Below are positions 1 through 11,136 of a DNA stretch of 64,000 nucleotides, piece by piece. The stretch is from assembly GCA_029216955.1 (NCBI GenBank), contig JANAVB010016200.1, positions 3,406,310-3,470,309 on the forward strand, written 5' to 3'. Within the stretch, counting starts at the first letter, position 1; each line of letters begins with the position of its first letter. Below the pieces are notes generated by a model. That model made no database searches and was not told the origin of the DNA. It saw only the letters and a program-made list of their open reading frames with translations. Made by a program: the position numbers and the translations under genes. This DNA is from Iris pallida (taxonomy: Eukaryota > Streptophyta > Magnoliopsida > Asparagales > Iridaceae).

Positions 1-521
1 GTTCTGGTTAAAAAAAGGACTGTTGAAATTTGGGACTCACTTGCATCTAAAGATGATTCGATTCAAAGCAAAACAGTCATAAAAGAAATAGTAAGCTCAT
101 ATTCATCAATTTTTATGAATTGGGTACAAGATACGCGGTATAATAATACATATTGTATTCTGGTAATTGTAGCTTTCAAATTTGGATCTTTTTTTCCAAG
201 AAGAGATTTTGAAGTTGAGAGATGCTAGGTTCAGCTTTTCTACTTTTGCAATAAAAAGTCCTTCTTATGTTCTCCGCCAAGGCAATTCTGTTGATTGTGG
301 GATTTTTGTAATTGCATTCATGAAAGACCGATGTAGTCTAGACTACCGTTCTCTCGATGTAAGTCTGAAAATATGTCGTCAAAAACTTCAACTTTTTAGA
401 GCAATATTTTTGATGTTATGTTTGTTATATGCAGTTTGATACGGGAAAGGAAAGACGCAAAGCTGTTGAATGGATTACAACTTCAGAGCACAACGAAGAG
501 CTAAAAAGAAGTCCAATCTGA
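1..521 (+). CDS. C-terminal part of a Ulp1-like (C48) cysteine protease gene, 5' end outside window
   Basis: Frame 1 from the first base reads a KKRTVEIWDSL segment, the strand that precedes the catalytic centre in Ulp1/SENP proteases. After an intron, 201-358 encodes RQGNSVDCGIFVIAFM, with the family's Gln and Asp-Cys-Gly around the nucleophile. A second intron (GTAAGT donor at 359, acceptor AG at 433-434) joins in frame to a basic tail ending at TGA 519-521. The first intron lies between about 150 and 200, but I could not find a donor whose phase fits the downstream frame, so either it is unusual or the gene is slightly damaged. C48 enzymes cleave SUMO-type conjugates. In plants, many such copies ride in Mutator-like elements, which fits the neighbours here. 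The family call is firm; that the gene is functional is not. Confidence 0.75.
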
Positions 522-911
522 AATGATTGAATATGGAATACGATGATTTTTTTTTTCTTCTTCTTTTATATCTAATGTATGGAAACCCCTAATGTATTAT
601 GTTCATTTATTTTGTTGAGTTGTAATGACATTTTTGCCAAACAGCTTCGATTCTTTTTGATTAAGCAGAATCATTTTTGCCCTTCAAATTAATATAATTA
701 AGCAGAAAGGAGTCTTTTGCCCTTCCATCGAATGACATTTTTGCCCTTCTAATTAATTCAAAACATCCCTGAACCCTTTTATTACAAAAAAAAAGAAAAA
801 AGAAAACCGTTTCGAAGCTTCCTCTTCTTCCATAATCCACTCTATACTCAAACCTAGGTCATTCTCCTCCAAAATCTTCAAACCTTCCTCCCCATTCGCA
901 ATATTCACACC
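522..911. other. Intergenic: 3' flank of the protease fragment and 5' leader of the next gene
   Basis: AT-rich, no ORF. It contains three imperfect direct copies of a motif like AATGACATTTTTGCCCTTC (about 625, 669 and 731). The last 130 bases become pyrimidine-rich (TTCCTCTTCTTCC, CTCCTCC), as in plant 5' leaders, and lead to the ATG at 912. The short spacing places the two Ulp1-type genes head to tail. Confidence 0.5.
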
Positions 912-3900
912 ATGTCGGCATCAGCGGCAGAATCATCAACGACAGCATCATCAATTAGAGAAGATGCACCAGTTACAGAAAATCCAAAAACGATAGACGG
1001 AGAACAACCGAAACCCTATTCTAAGAAAGTTGCACAAAGGAAAAAGGAAAAAGTTGCTAAACAAAAAGAAGTGCAAGAAGAAGTGCAAACAGAAGGTATA
1101 ACTTTGATTTTATGTTCGCAAATTATGTATATATTACAAGGAAAATGACATTCTCCGTCATAAAACGCATTTGAATGTTAAATTCTATTCGCCGTTTAAT
1201 TTGGAACGGAGAATGGCATTCTCCGTCTAACTTGAAACGGAGAATATCGTTCCCAGTGTTAAAACCCATAAGAATGGCCATTCTCCGACCTAATTTTTTG
1301 TTTTGTAGAAAAAAAATCTGTCAGGAATAAGGATTCAAGACTTTTCTGTTCTACCTTCAAGCCAATGATAAATCTTATGGAGGAGGTCAATCGAGATGTT
1401 GGCCGTTTACCTGAGCCAGTTATTGGTTCCTTGAAGAATACCGGTTTCTGGAATTTTGTCGAGATTTTCTACCAAAACAGAGTCCACGTCTCCGAAGTGG
1501 CCAAGGTAACGGAAGGGCTTGAGAATTTAATTGCAAGTTACACAGAAGAAGAAGATGGCGTCGGGTGCTTTGAATTGAGCACCACTGTTAAAATCGCGCC
1601 AAGCGTCGAGGATATGGCAGTCATATTCGGTCTACCGCTGAATAAAGAAAGCGAGGATGATGTTTCTTACCGAAGATTGATAAAGGAAAAACAACAGCAG
1701 CCCACACCACCAGCATCATTGAGCCTGTGTAGAGATCACTTCACAAGATTGCTGGCTAATACTAAGGGCAAACACTCAGAAGTCACGAATAAGGAAGTGA
1801 GAGACAAGTTCTTTGAATTGTTACGACGGCTTCGTGGCGGAGATAGCGCTGTTAATCCAGATGATTTGGCCAAGCTAATAATCTTCCACTTGTGCCAAAC
1901 AGTATTCTTCACAAAGTCTGGTGGTTCAAATTTGTCGTATAGATTCTTGGCCTTGGTAGACAGTGTGGACGTCATCAACAGTATATGCTGGCCAAGGTTA
2001 ATCCTGGCATATGTAATGGATAGCATAAAGAGGAGTAGAAGCAAAACTGAACAGGGAGATTACTCAATGGCTTTCCACAAATTGGAAGGTTGCACAATAT
2101 ATTTCCTCTATTGGTTTGCAGAACATAGTAAATTTGTGGAAAGGAAGTTCGCCCCAATTCCTGATTACCCAAGATTTTTTACATGGAATGGGTATGAAAT
2201 CTCAAAATTCCTCAAGGCCGAATATCACAACAAAATGAGATCGAAGATGATATTGGAAGATCTGGTTATACCTGTTGGAGAAGAAGAAGGACACAAAGAA
2301 GATGAGCCACCTATAGAAGAAGTTGAAAAAGAGGGAGAGGAAGAACACCAAGAAGCAGGTGGGGATAATTTTGATGAACAACGGATACCACAGCATCATG
2401 AAATGGGCGCTATGATGGACGACTCAGCAAAGGAATTGGAGGATTTGAGAAGACATCATTCTGATATTCTTGTGCAGAATGAAGAACTCAAAGAAAAGTT
2501 AAAAGAGATGGAGGCACAAGGAGTGCAGTTACATGCAGCCAACTTTGAGAATGCCATACTCAAAAAAAAGCTGAAAGAGCTCGAGGCAGAAGAAGCACAA
2601 CAACGTGCAGTCAATGTTTTGATGGAGGGCTCTGTGCATGAACTGGAGGATTTGAGAAGACATCATTCTGATATTCTTGCGCAGAATGAAGAACTCAAAG
2701 AAAAGTTAAAAGAGATGGAGGTACAAGGAGCGCAGTTACGTGCAGCCAACCTTGAGAACGAAAAACTCAAAGAAAAGCTGAAAGAGCTCGAGGCACAAGA
2801 AGCACAACAACGTGCAGTCAACGTTGGGATGGAGGGCTCTGTGCATGAACTGGAGGATTTGAGAAAGCAGAATTCTGTTCTTAAATCAGAGCTACATGCA
2901 CAAGGTAAAATTTTTTCTATTTCAAATTTTGATTTGTAATCTTCCAGGAGAATGACTATTCTCCGTGTATTATAACACGGAGAATGGCATTATCCGTGTT
3001 ATTTGAAACGGATAATTGCTATTCTCTATCATTTCGATACTGGAAAGGTTATTCTCTGTGTAATTCCAAACGGAGAATGCTATTCTCCGTATTATATTAC
3101 ACGGAGAATATCATTCTCCGTGTTAGGTTCACATCATACATTTCATTGTTGTTTGTTTTATTTCAGTGCGAACAACCAAGCAACTCAGAGAAACAAATGA
3201 AAGGCTCGTTGAGGAGAAAAGGGAGCTTCAAAATAAAGTTGAATCGTTTAATATTGAAGCCAATAAAAAGGATGGGAAAATTGTTGATCTCCAAGCCATG
3301 GTTGTAGCACTTCAGCGTGAGGAGATTTAAGCAGCTGCTGAACTTGCTGCTCCAAAAGAAGCCAAAAGAAGAGGAGGATCGGGGGGAAAGAGGTTAATAA
3401 AAAACAATACAGTTGGAGAGGCTAATAAAAAGCGGAAGATTAATGCCGCTCCGAAATTCCGAGGAGACGCCAAAATGGCTGAATTAAAGAAGAACCGTGT
3501 CATACTATGGGAATGCGATGAACTCTTACTTTGGAAACATGTGGATGAAGAGCTGAAGAAGCAATACATCGACATCGTAATTCCTAAAAAGAAGTATCCA
3601 GATTATGTATCAGAACCCTTTTTTTCTTTTGTTTTTTCTAGACATCATAATTCACAATTATGTAATGAGAATCTATCTTTATTAATTTAATCTAAATTAA
3701 ATTTATGTGCAGTGATATTGTATACTCATTTTTGCCGAAAAAGGATAAAAATGGAGTCACAGTCGAGCTGTCGGCAATAGACATGCAAGACATACTCAAC
3801 TATGAAGATATGGAGGCTGGCATACTGAACCTAATAATAAGGAAGCTGAGAGAAATTCAAGGCATTAAAAGAAGGTGTCCCCCGTCTAGTTCAAAGGACG

Positions 3901-4549
3901 TGCCATTGATCCAGAAGCAAAAGCCGACGCCCCAATCACATAAGTGGTCTGCATTCATGATGCCCCACACATTGGTAAGACTCCAAACAGAAAAATCCAT
4001 ATTCATGTGTACACCGATGAAAAATGACAGAAAAAATTACTCATGATATTGTGTTTTATTTTTGGAAAACAGAACATCGTTGAACGTGCCAATAAACTAG
4101 ACGCAAAATCCGACGCCCTTGAAAACTTCCAAACAGATGTAGTAGACTTCGTCATGGGTTTGGAGGACGACATAGAGTTGCTATTCATCCCACTCTTTAA
4201 TATACCCATCAAACACTATACTCTGCTCACATTCAACTTTATCTCCTACGACTGGACACACTACAACTCCTTGAGGCAAAACACGTACGAAAAGTGCAAG
4301 GTGGATGCAGAATTAATGAAGAACACTCTAGAGCCTATCGTCAGGAGAAAAGTTGATAGGATGAGGGAGAGATGCCCGGCGAAGATGGAGTATGAGAGCA
4401 AAGTGCTGAATTGTTCTCCAAATTGCCCACAACAACTGGCACCCAACTGCCTCTTGTACATGGCGTATTATATGAATATGTTGACGACTACTCCCTTCGA
4501 AATACCGGGAGGAAATGACGATGAACTCACCAGAAGATTACAAAGATGA
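912..4549 (+). CDS. Ulp1-like C48 protease gene with N-terminal mobile-type domain and coiled coil (probably transposon-borne)
   Basis: Spliced gene. Exon 1 (912-1095) is a charged leader. Intron 1 (1096-1308) joins in frame to exon 2 (1309-2904), which encodes a globular domain (about 1380-2250) with the motif SVEDMAVIFGLPL, similar in style to the plant mobile domain/DUF1985 N-termini found before transposon Ulp1 domains. A long Glu/Lys coiled coil follows, built on a repeat DLRRHHSDILxQNEELKEKL (2440-2900). Intron 2 is 2905-3166 and exon 3 continues the coiled coil. A basic linker follows, and the C-terminal exons (3705-4549) carry the protease: His in KHYTLL (4214-4216), Asp in YDWTHYNSL, Gln in CPQQ and Cys in NCLLYM (4448-4450). 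The usual DCG is NCL here. An in-frame TAA lies at 3328-3330; copy 2 lacks one T there, so this stop is uncertain. Introns near 3600-3715 and 3975-4070 are inferred from GTGCAG and similar acceptors. Both introns 1 and 2 hold palindromic ATTCTCCGT repeats. Confidence 0.7.
1141..1290. repeat. Array 1 of ATTCTCCGT/ACGGAGAAT palindromic repeats, inside intron 1
   Basis: Alternating CATTCTCCGT and AACGGAGAATG words with short AT spacers, plus the linker TTCCCAGTGTTAAAA that also recurs in arrays at 4735, 5131, 7555 and 7770. It occupies most of intron 1 of the protease gene. Each pair of opposite arms can fold into an 8-11 bp stem. Confidence 0.85.
2943..3125. repeat. Array 2 of ATTCTCCGT palindromic repeats, inside intron 2
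   Basis: Four to five hairpin units (ATTCTCCGTGT...ACACGGAGAAT and ACGGATAAT variants) fill intron 2 of the same gene, stopping about 40 bases short of the acceptor. Here the arms vary coordinately: a GTGT arm faces ACAC and a GTTT arm faces AAAC. This suggests that the pairing is old or that whole palindromes were copied. Confidence 0.85.
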
Positions 4550-4734
4550 TGTTGGTATGGGCTAAGAAGTTGCTTAAAAGCGAATATGTAACACGAACCA
4601 AGCAATGACATTGTAAAACAATAATATAATTATGTAATTGGGCAAGGAACTTCTGTCTTTTATAAGCTCTGCTTTTATAATAAAATCATTTTTGAATTAC
4701 ATTTACATTGTCAAAACCAAAAAAAGTTTGAGGA

Positions 4735-5410
4735 TTCTATTCTCCGTTTATCTTGAAACGGAGAATAACTTTTCCGTTTAAATTAAATCGTTTGAGGATT
4801 CTATTCACCGTTTATTTCGGAACGGATAATAACATTCTCCGTCTGTCTTGAAACGGAGAATAACATTCCCAGTGGTAAAACACATTAAAATATTCATTCT
4901 CCATTTTTTTTAAACGGAGAATGACGTTCTTCGTGTCTTTTGAAACGGAGAATGTTATTCTCCGTTTAGTTTGAAAAGGAGAATGAAGATGAGCTTGATG
5001 AGAATATGACGAGGTTGGTATGGGCTAAGAAGACTACAATGATGAGGTTGGTATGGGCTAAGAATTAGATTTCAAGAGAACTTCTGTCTTTTATAATGTC
5101 TTCTCTGATCTGTCTTTTATAATACTTGAAACGGAGAATAACATTCCCAGTGGTAAAACACATTAAAATGTTCATTCTCCGTTTTTTTTTAAAACAGAGA
5201 ATGACGTTCTCTGTGTCTTTTGAAACGGAGAATGTTATTCTCCGTTTAGTTTGAAAGGGAGAATGAAGATGAGCTTGATGAGAATATGACGAGGTTGGTA
5301 TGGGCTAAGAAGAGTACAATGATGAGGTTGGTATGGGCTAAGAATTAGATTTCAAGAGAACTTTTGTCTTTTATAATGTCTGCTCTGATCTATCTTTTAT
5401 AATAAAATCA
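4735..5410. repeat. Array 3 of ATTCTCCGT repeats plus a 277-bp tandem duplication, downstream of the protease gene
   Basis: Starts about 185 bases after the stop codon. Palindromic ATTCTCCGTTT...AAACGGAGAAT units are followed by a segment present twice in tandem (starting 4848 and 5125). Each copy contains repeat arms, the TTCCCAGTG linker, and two copies of GGTTGGTATGGGCTAAGAA. That last string also overlaps the protease gene's own 3' end (near 4550), so gene sequence was copied into the array. The remainder to 5530 is AT-rich with no gene seen. Confidence 0.8.
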
Positions 5411-5529
5411 TTTTTGAGTTACATTTACATTGTGAAAACCACGAAAAGTTTGACTTTTTGAGTTACATTTATATTATGAAAGTCTGAAATACTACATAAA
5501 ATCCTACTATCAAGAAAAAAGTTGAATGT

Positions 5530-6797
5530 GAGCTGTGTGCGGACATCACAGAGCAATGGAACTCCTTGAGGCAAAGGAATTCCTTGAGACAAATCACTTC
5601 ATCGTGCATCGTCAGAGCAATGGAACTCCCTGAACAAAGGAACTCCGTGTATAGTCAGAGCAATGGAACTCCATGAACAAAGGAACTCCGTTTATAGTCA
5701 GAGCGAATCAAAGTGCGAGCGCTTCGACAGAGTGTGGGTTGGCAATAAATCCAAACCCAGGCACATCTCAGTCTTCTGAAGGACTTCACCACCAAAGCTT
5801 CTTCAACCAAAACCCTGCGGCTCTTCCAGTAACCAACAGGAAAGAGTCTTGCCAAGGTAGGGGATCGGTAGAGTGCATCTCTAGGATGAAGAAAGATGCC
5901 TTTGCAAGGTGCTCTGCCTCAAGGAAATCCTTTGCAAGGTCCTTTGCTCTCAAGGAATTCCTTTGCAAGGTCCTTTGCTCTCAAGGAATTCTTTTGCTTC
6001 TGTTCCTGTACCTCAAGGAATTCATCTTGCTCTTGCTCTGACGATGCACGATAAAGTGATTTGCCTCAAGGAGTCATCCAAAGGTTCCTATGCTTTGACG
6101 AAACATGATGAAGTGATTTGTCTCAAGGAATTCAATTGAAAGCTTCGACTGTGAAGGAGGAGTGTTGTTCTCCATCGTCTTTCAGTTCGTATCCACGTGG
6201 TAGATGTTCTTCATCGTGCATCGTCAGAGCATAGGAACCGTTGGATGACTCCTTGAGGCAAGTCACTTCATCGTGCATCCTCCGAGCAAAGGAACTCACT
6301 GAGGCAAAGGAATTCCTTGAGGCAGAGCACCGTGTAAAGGCATCCTTCTTCATCATGGAACACGTCGAAGAAATGAACTTCTTGCGGCAAAGGAACACCG
6401 TGCATAGTCCGAGCGAATCAACGTACGGGCGCTTCGACAGAGCGTGGAACGATAATAAATCCATACCCAGGTACATCTCAGTCTTCTGAAGGACTTCACC
6501 ACCGTGCATCGTCAGACCAATGGAACACGTCGAAGAAATGAACTCCTTGCGGCAAAGGAACACCATGCATAGTCCGAGCCAATCAACGTGCGGGTGCTTC
6601 GACAGAGCGTGGGTTGGCAATAAATCCAAACCCAGGCACATCTCAGTCTTCTGAAGGACTTCACCACCAAAGCTTCTTCGAACGAGGAGATCGACAACCA
6701 AGAGGAAAGCGTCTTGCCAAGGCGGAGGATCGGTAGAGTCCATCTCCACAACAAAAGCTAAGTGAGGCGAGAACAAACTCTCCCTAACTACTGCCAT
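5530..6797 (-). repeat. Complex direct and inverted repeats, with a 221-codon minus-strand ORF of internal 55-residue repeats
   Basis: A block of about 120-180 bp recurs three times (around 5660-5800, 6390-6505, 6560-6680). It contains GCTTCGACAGAGTGTGGG and CTTCTGAAGGACTTCACCACC. Words such as GAATTCCTTGAGGCA and TCATCGTGCATCGTCAGAGC occur in both orientations (compare 5576-5610, 6040-6130 and 6211-6330), so the region can fold back. On the minus strand 6797-6132 is an open frame of 221 codons whose middle is a tandem repeat beginning GGEVLQKTEM and containing VFLCRKEFISSTCS. I recognise no domain. The open frame may only reflect the repeat's period, so I do not call it a gene. Confidence 0.6.
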
Positions 6798-6990
6798 TTA
6801 TAGGCATGGAACAACTCGGACTCATGCGCCAAGTAGCAGCCACTTCGAATTCAATTCAATTAATTTTCATCAATACCGATGCATCTGTCCCTTCTCAAGT
6901 AAAGCTAAGTAAGACTAGAATAAACTCTCTCAACTACTGCCATTTATATGCCATTAATACCAATGAATCTGCCCCTTCGAATTCTGCCAA

Positions 6991-7345
6991 CTTTGATACC
7001 CCCTACTGTATCAAAGTTTTTTTCTTGATACAGTAGGGGGTATCAAAGTTTTGATACCCCCTATGTATGACATGTGGGCCCTTCCTACTTTATAAAATGT
7101 GTACACACATATATATACACATAAATTTTGAGAGGGCCCACATGTCATACATAGGGGGTATCAAAACTTTGATACCCCCTACTGTATCAAAGTTTTGATA
7201 CCCCCTATGTATGACATGTGGGCCCCTTCTGCTTTGTAAAACGTGTAAACATATATATATACACATAAATTTTGAGATGGCCCACATGTCATACATAGGG
7301 GGTATCAAACTTTGATACCCCCTACTGTATCAAAGTTTCTCTCCT
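6991..7345. repeat. Nested perfect palindromes (GATACCCCCTA hairpins)
   Basis: Three hairpins in a row. Perfect 20-bp arms at 6995-7014 and 7025-7044 surround a 10-nt loop. Perfect 29-bp arms at 7053-7081 and 7134-7162 surround a 52-nt loop. A second copy of the same arms lies at 7197-7225 and 7279-7306. All arms share GATACCCCCTA or its complement; the long arms end in GACATGTGGGCCC. It resembles a partly duplicated MITE of foldback type. No coding content. Confidence 0.8.
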
Positions 7346-7424
7346 GTATCAAAGTTTTTTCCCTTTTAAATGGGCCCCATACATAACTTACAAAAAGAGT
7401 ATAAATAAAACAAAATTTTGTTAT

Positions 7425-7488
7425 AGTCAAGATTTGAACCAATGACCTCTTAAATACAAGTCTAGCATTGTAACCACGACACCACAAT
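7425..7488 (-). other. tRNA-like sequence (Thr-like) next to array 4
   Basis: On the minus strand this reads a D-arm (GTCGTGGTTACAATGC), an anticodon-like arm with CTTGTAT, and a T-arm with GGTTCAAATC, ending directly against the first repeat of array 4. The acceptor stem is not convincing. It is best read as a tRNA relic or the head of a SINE, not a working tRNA. Confidence 0.4.
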
Positions 7489-7489
7489 A

Positions 7490-7885
7490 GCATTCTCCGT
7501 GTTTTATTAAACGGAGAATAGAATTCTCCGTTTTGAGTTACACGGAGAATAGCATTCCCAGTGTTAAAAACACATTAGAATGTCCATTCTCCGTTTTAAT
7601 TTGAAACGGAGAATGATATTCTCCATTTCATTTATAACGGAGAATTATATTCTCCGTTTTGAACTGCACGGAGAATGCCGTTTCCAGTATTAAAACGATT
7701 GAGGATTCTATTCGCCGTTTAATTTGGAACGGAGAACGGCATTCTCTGTTTAATTTGAAACGGAGAATAAGATTCCCAGTGTTAAAAACACATTAGAATG
7801 TTCATTCTCCGTTTTAATTTGAAACGGAGAATGATATTCTCCGTTTTGAACTGCACGGAGAACATATTTTCTCCATTTTTGATAT
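7490..7885. repeat. Array 4 of ATTCTCCGT palindromic repeats
   Basis: The longest array: about ten palindromic units, many of the form ATTCTCCGTTTT...AAACGGAGAATGAT. Three times the spacer is a TTCCCAGT(G/A)TTAAAA linker; in two of these (about 7555 and 7775) it is followed by ACACATTAGAATGT, making a higher-order unit of about 170-220 bp. It lies 3' of the FAR1-like transposase. The last 150 bases before that gene's end are AT-rich and hold nothing else. Confidence 0.85.
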
Positions 7886-8041
7886 GCTCCGTTTTGAACT
7901 TGGAATTTGATATTCTCCATTTTTATCTAATTGTCTTCTCAAACTTTTGCATTGGAGAACATATTTTTTATCTAATTGTCTCATGTGAATGACATCTTGC
8001 CACATAAGAAAGACATTGTCTTAAGTCAACGACGTTTCATT

Positions 8042-10625
8042 TTATTCTATTTGCTCTTTGTCGCTATTTCGCTTTCGTACTTTACAATTACGAAAATTGT
8101 GACCCGATTTTTTACAAACTCTACATACTCTAGGCTTCGGGATAGGATGACTTTCTGTAGGCTGGCTTGATTTCCCTTGAGAAGGCCTTCCTTTTGTTGC
8201 TACCGGATTTGGCTCTTTTAAAGCTTCATGCACTCCATGAACTGCATCAGCTACCATTTGTTCTTCTTCACCAATATCGGTCACCATTTCTTTCAACTCC
8301 ATCAGAACAGACGACATCAACTCCGTTCCCCTCTCTTGAATTTTGCTTATTTTTTACTATAGTATGTAAACAGATTAACTTGTTCATGAATACCACTATA
8401 CCTTCTGCTCTCAATACTGTCTGGGTGGATGAATCTTCTTTCTGAGCCAGGTCCGGAGAGATAACTCTCTTTGCAATCCTTGAGCCAACGAGATTTTATC
8501 AAGTTCTTTAGAATATCTCCAATTTGCAATCTCTTCATTGCTGAAAAAATATGCCCACAAGGAATCCCCTTGGTCTCCATCCACAAGCATTCACAATTTA
8601 TGATGTTGTCGGCCGGATCAAATGTAACCTTCCGGTTGATACTGTTTGGCGACATATACTTTTGGATAGTGCAAACTTCTGTCGCTCTTATGATGTGATG
8701 ATGGAGAACAGTATATGCATCAGAACGTGTGATTTCCTTCCTTACATCTATAAACACCGTTTTGGTGTAAATTACGGCAAATTTACCTTCTATTACGGCC
8801 ATGCTAGTTTGATTCACAACTGGTGTTGAGAGTTTATCATTGACATGCTTACCCATCTGGCCGTAACGTAAGGCCGCCAAACCGTAGTTACAATTTTGAA
8901 GGGCCTTCCATAGTGGCAGCTTCTCATTCAAAAACCTTTTCAGAAATGCGTTCATAGATTCACATCTATTTGTTGCGGTAGAACCGCCAAAATAATTTCC
9001 ACGTAGGAATGTGTCCGCCCATCGCTCCCTCATTCTGTACAATGCAGTGGTCCACTCATTGTTCTCTACATTATAATCTGTTAGCATCTGCTGCCAACGG
9101 TTTTTAAATTCTTCGACTGAATAGTACTTGTTTAGAAAACATGGATAGTAACTAAAGTTGTGATATTGTAACAACAACATACTTCAAAGTAAAGTAGCAA
9201 TTGTGCGATGTACCTTTTAATCAGAAGACTCAGTTTATTGTAAAAACCCTCTCGGTGTACATGTTTGGCAGCATTGTTTAGGATATGCCATGAGCACGTT
9301 CGATGAACTACGCTGGGCATTAAATCCTCAATTGCTTTATTCATGGATCTGCAACCATCCGTGAGAACTGTCACTGGTAATTTGCCATTCATACACTCTA
9401 GGAATTTTTCTAGAACCCAAGAATATGTCTCTGCAGTCTCATTATGGATCATTACAAACCCAAACACACAAGTCATCGCATGATTGTTTGTACCCACTAG
9501 AACCACCAACGGCATTTGACTTCTATTTGTTTTATATGTAGAATCGAATGCTAGTGAATCTCCAAATAATCCCTAATCGAATCGACATGCACCGTCAGCC
9601 CAAAAGAGATGGGTCAATCTGGAATCTTCGTCTACCTTGTACGCGTAGAAGAAATCTGGGTCACTGCCCTCCTTAGATTGAAGAAATGTAAGTGTTTTCG
9701 TAGCATGAACATCGTCTAGTGCTCTACTATCTTGAGCTAGAGCGTTGTATAAATCCTTTCTCGTCCATCCAACATTATCCCAGCCACCTTTCTTCTGGAT
9801 AATTAAATTCCATATCTGTCCAATCCCCATCCCTGATTTCTACATAAGTTTAATTTCTTCCAACTCTGCGGGTGATATCGTACGATGGGATCTTAAAAAA
9901 CTGTTTCATAATCATTCGCCAGGATATGGTTGTGATGTACATGAAATTTTTTGACGAACCACATCTTTGTTTTATCGGTGTACCCAATACGAAAATTGCT
10001 TTATAACCACTTCTGCTTTCACTTCTTGGCTCAGGAACCCTGTGAGAAGCTTCCTTGTATTTTTTGTGTCTGAATCCCGCATTCGAACAACACCAACTAC
10101 GGACCATCACCATCTTAGATTTGTTTTTCTTTACCTCGTTCTTTCTAATACTGAAACCATATGCTTTGAATATATCCGGTAGAATGTCTCTGCTTCTTCA
10201 ATAGAGTTGAACTGTAGGCCAACAATATCTTCTTCTAAGAAATGTTTTGGATCTTTGTTAATGTTGGCAGACTACAATATTTTTTATCGTCGCTGCATAG
10301 AAATCCAATGGAGATTCACCATCGTCCCTAAGAACAGAATAAAACAAAATAAACATGAGAAATAAATGTAAAATATAATGCATTTCTTAAATCCATAAGA
10401 AAGGGTGATACGAAATAACATTTTGTTGTTTGCGTTGATGTCGTCGTCGTCGTTATGATGCATTCTTCCATTATTTTCTTCATCTTGTTCTTTACTGTCT
10501 CCTAAGTTAACATCTTCCAAACTTTGCTCATCATCCAAATCATCTGACAGTCCTCTTGAAAGGAAGCTTTCTTCATCGACTAAATCTTCCACAAGACGAT
10601 CACTTTCTCCATGTGACGTCGACAT
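8042..10625 (-). CDS. FAR1-like Mutator (MULE) transposase gene, damaged
   Basis: From the ATG at 10625 the order on the minus strand is: acidic N-terminus; an intron near 10430-10330; a FAR1 DNA-binding domain (DIVGLQFNSIEEAETFY, then SWCCSN and a downstream HHNH that copy 2 keeps in frame); the DDE core (AFDSTYKTN, GTNNHAMTCVFGF, LTDGCRSM, HRTCSWHI); an 87-bp intron 9127-9213; the SWIM zinc finger CECLWMETKGIPCGH; and a C-terminal zinc knuckle CRVCKKSGHNFRNC. It would act in the nucleus, binding and cutting element ends, or as a FAR1-type regulator if domesticated. Both copies share a TAG (9573-9575) where the family has Tyr, and a frame change near 10170. Other breaks (for example 10003-10008) occur in only one copy and are probably sequencing errors. 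The C-terminus at 8320-8042 is intact in copy 1. Confidence 0.8.
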
Positions 10626-10692
10626 TGAAGAAAATAGAGTGTGTTAGAAACCAGCAGAAGAAACGAAGGACAAGAAACAATACAAGAAGAAA

Positions 10693-11127
10693 GAGTAATG
10701 CTATATTCGTACCTCCAAATTGTCCCTCTAATATATAGCCCTCCCATCTGATGTGGCATGTTAAATAATAGTGTGTGTCATCTGACATGACTGATGACAA
10801 TGGCAAATTTTAATCCAAAAGTTAACTACCCAATTTTCTCCATAATAATTTAACGTTAATAACAATGTTAATTTAATGTTAATATTAATTTATGTTAATA
10901 TTAATGCAATGTTAATGTTAATGTTAATATTAATATTAATATTATTGTTAATGTTAACGATAATATTAATATTAATATTAATGTTAATGTTAATATTAAC
11001 TTTATTGTTAATTTTTATTTTTTAAAAAAAATTGCCACGTCAGCTGCCAGATCAACATATCACGTCAGCTGCCACGTAAGGATGGACAGTTTGAAAGTGC
11101 AATTTGGAGGTACAAAAAGCATTATTC
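10693..11127. mobile_element. Mutator-type MITE (435 bp) inserted just upstream of the transposase start codon
   Basis: Inverted ends of about 30 bp: TAATGCTATATTCGTACC on the left and the complement of GGTACAAAAAGCATTA on the right, extending through CTCCAAATTG. The flanks are AAGAAGAAA (10684-10692) and AGGAAGAAA (11128-11136), a 9-bp target duplication with one mismatch, the length typical of Mutator elements. The interior (10855-11010) is an array of TTAATG/TTAATA hexamers. It begins 68 bases before the ATG of the minus-strand transposase gene, so it forms or interrupts that promoter. Confidence 0.8.
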
Positions 11128-11136
11128 AGGAAGAAA

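Noticed and set aside
7490..7885. CRISPR-like array
   Set aside because: Units are palindromic with variable AT spacers in a plant nuclear context with introns and LINEs; no spacer regularity and no cas genes.
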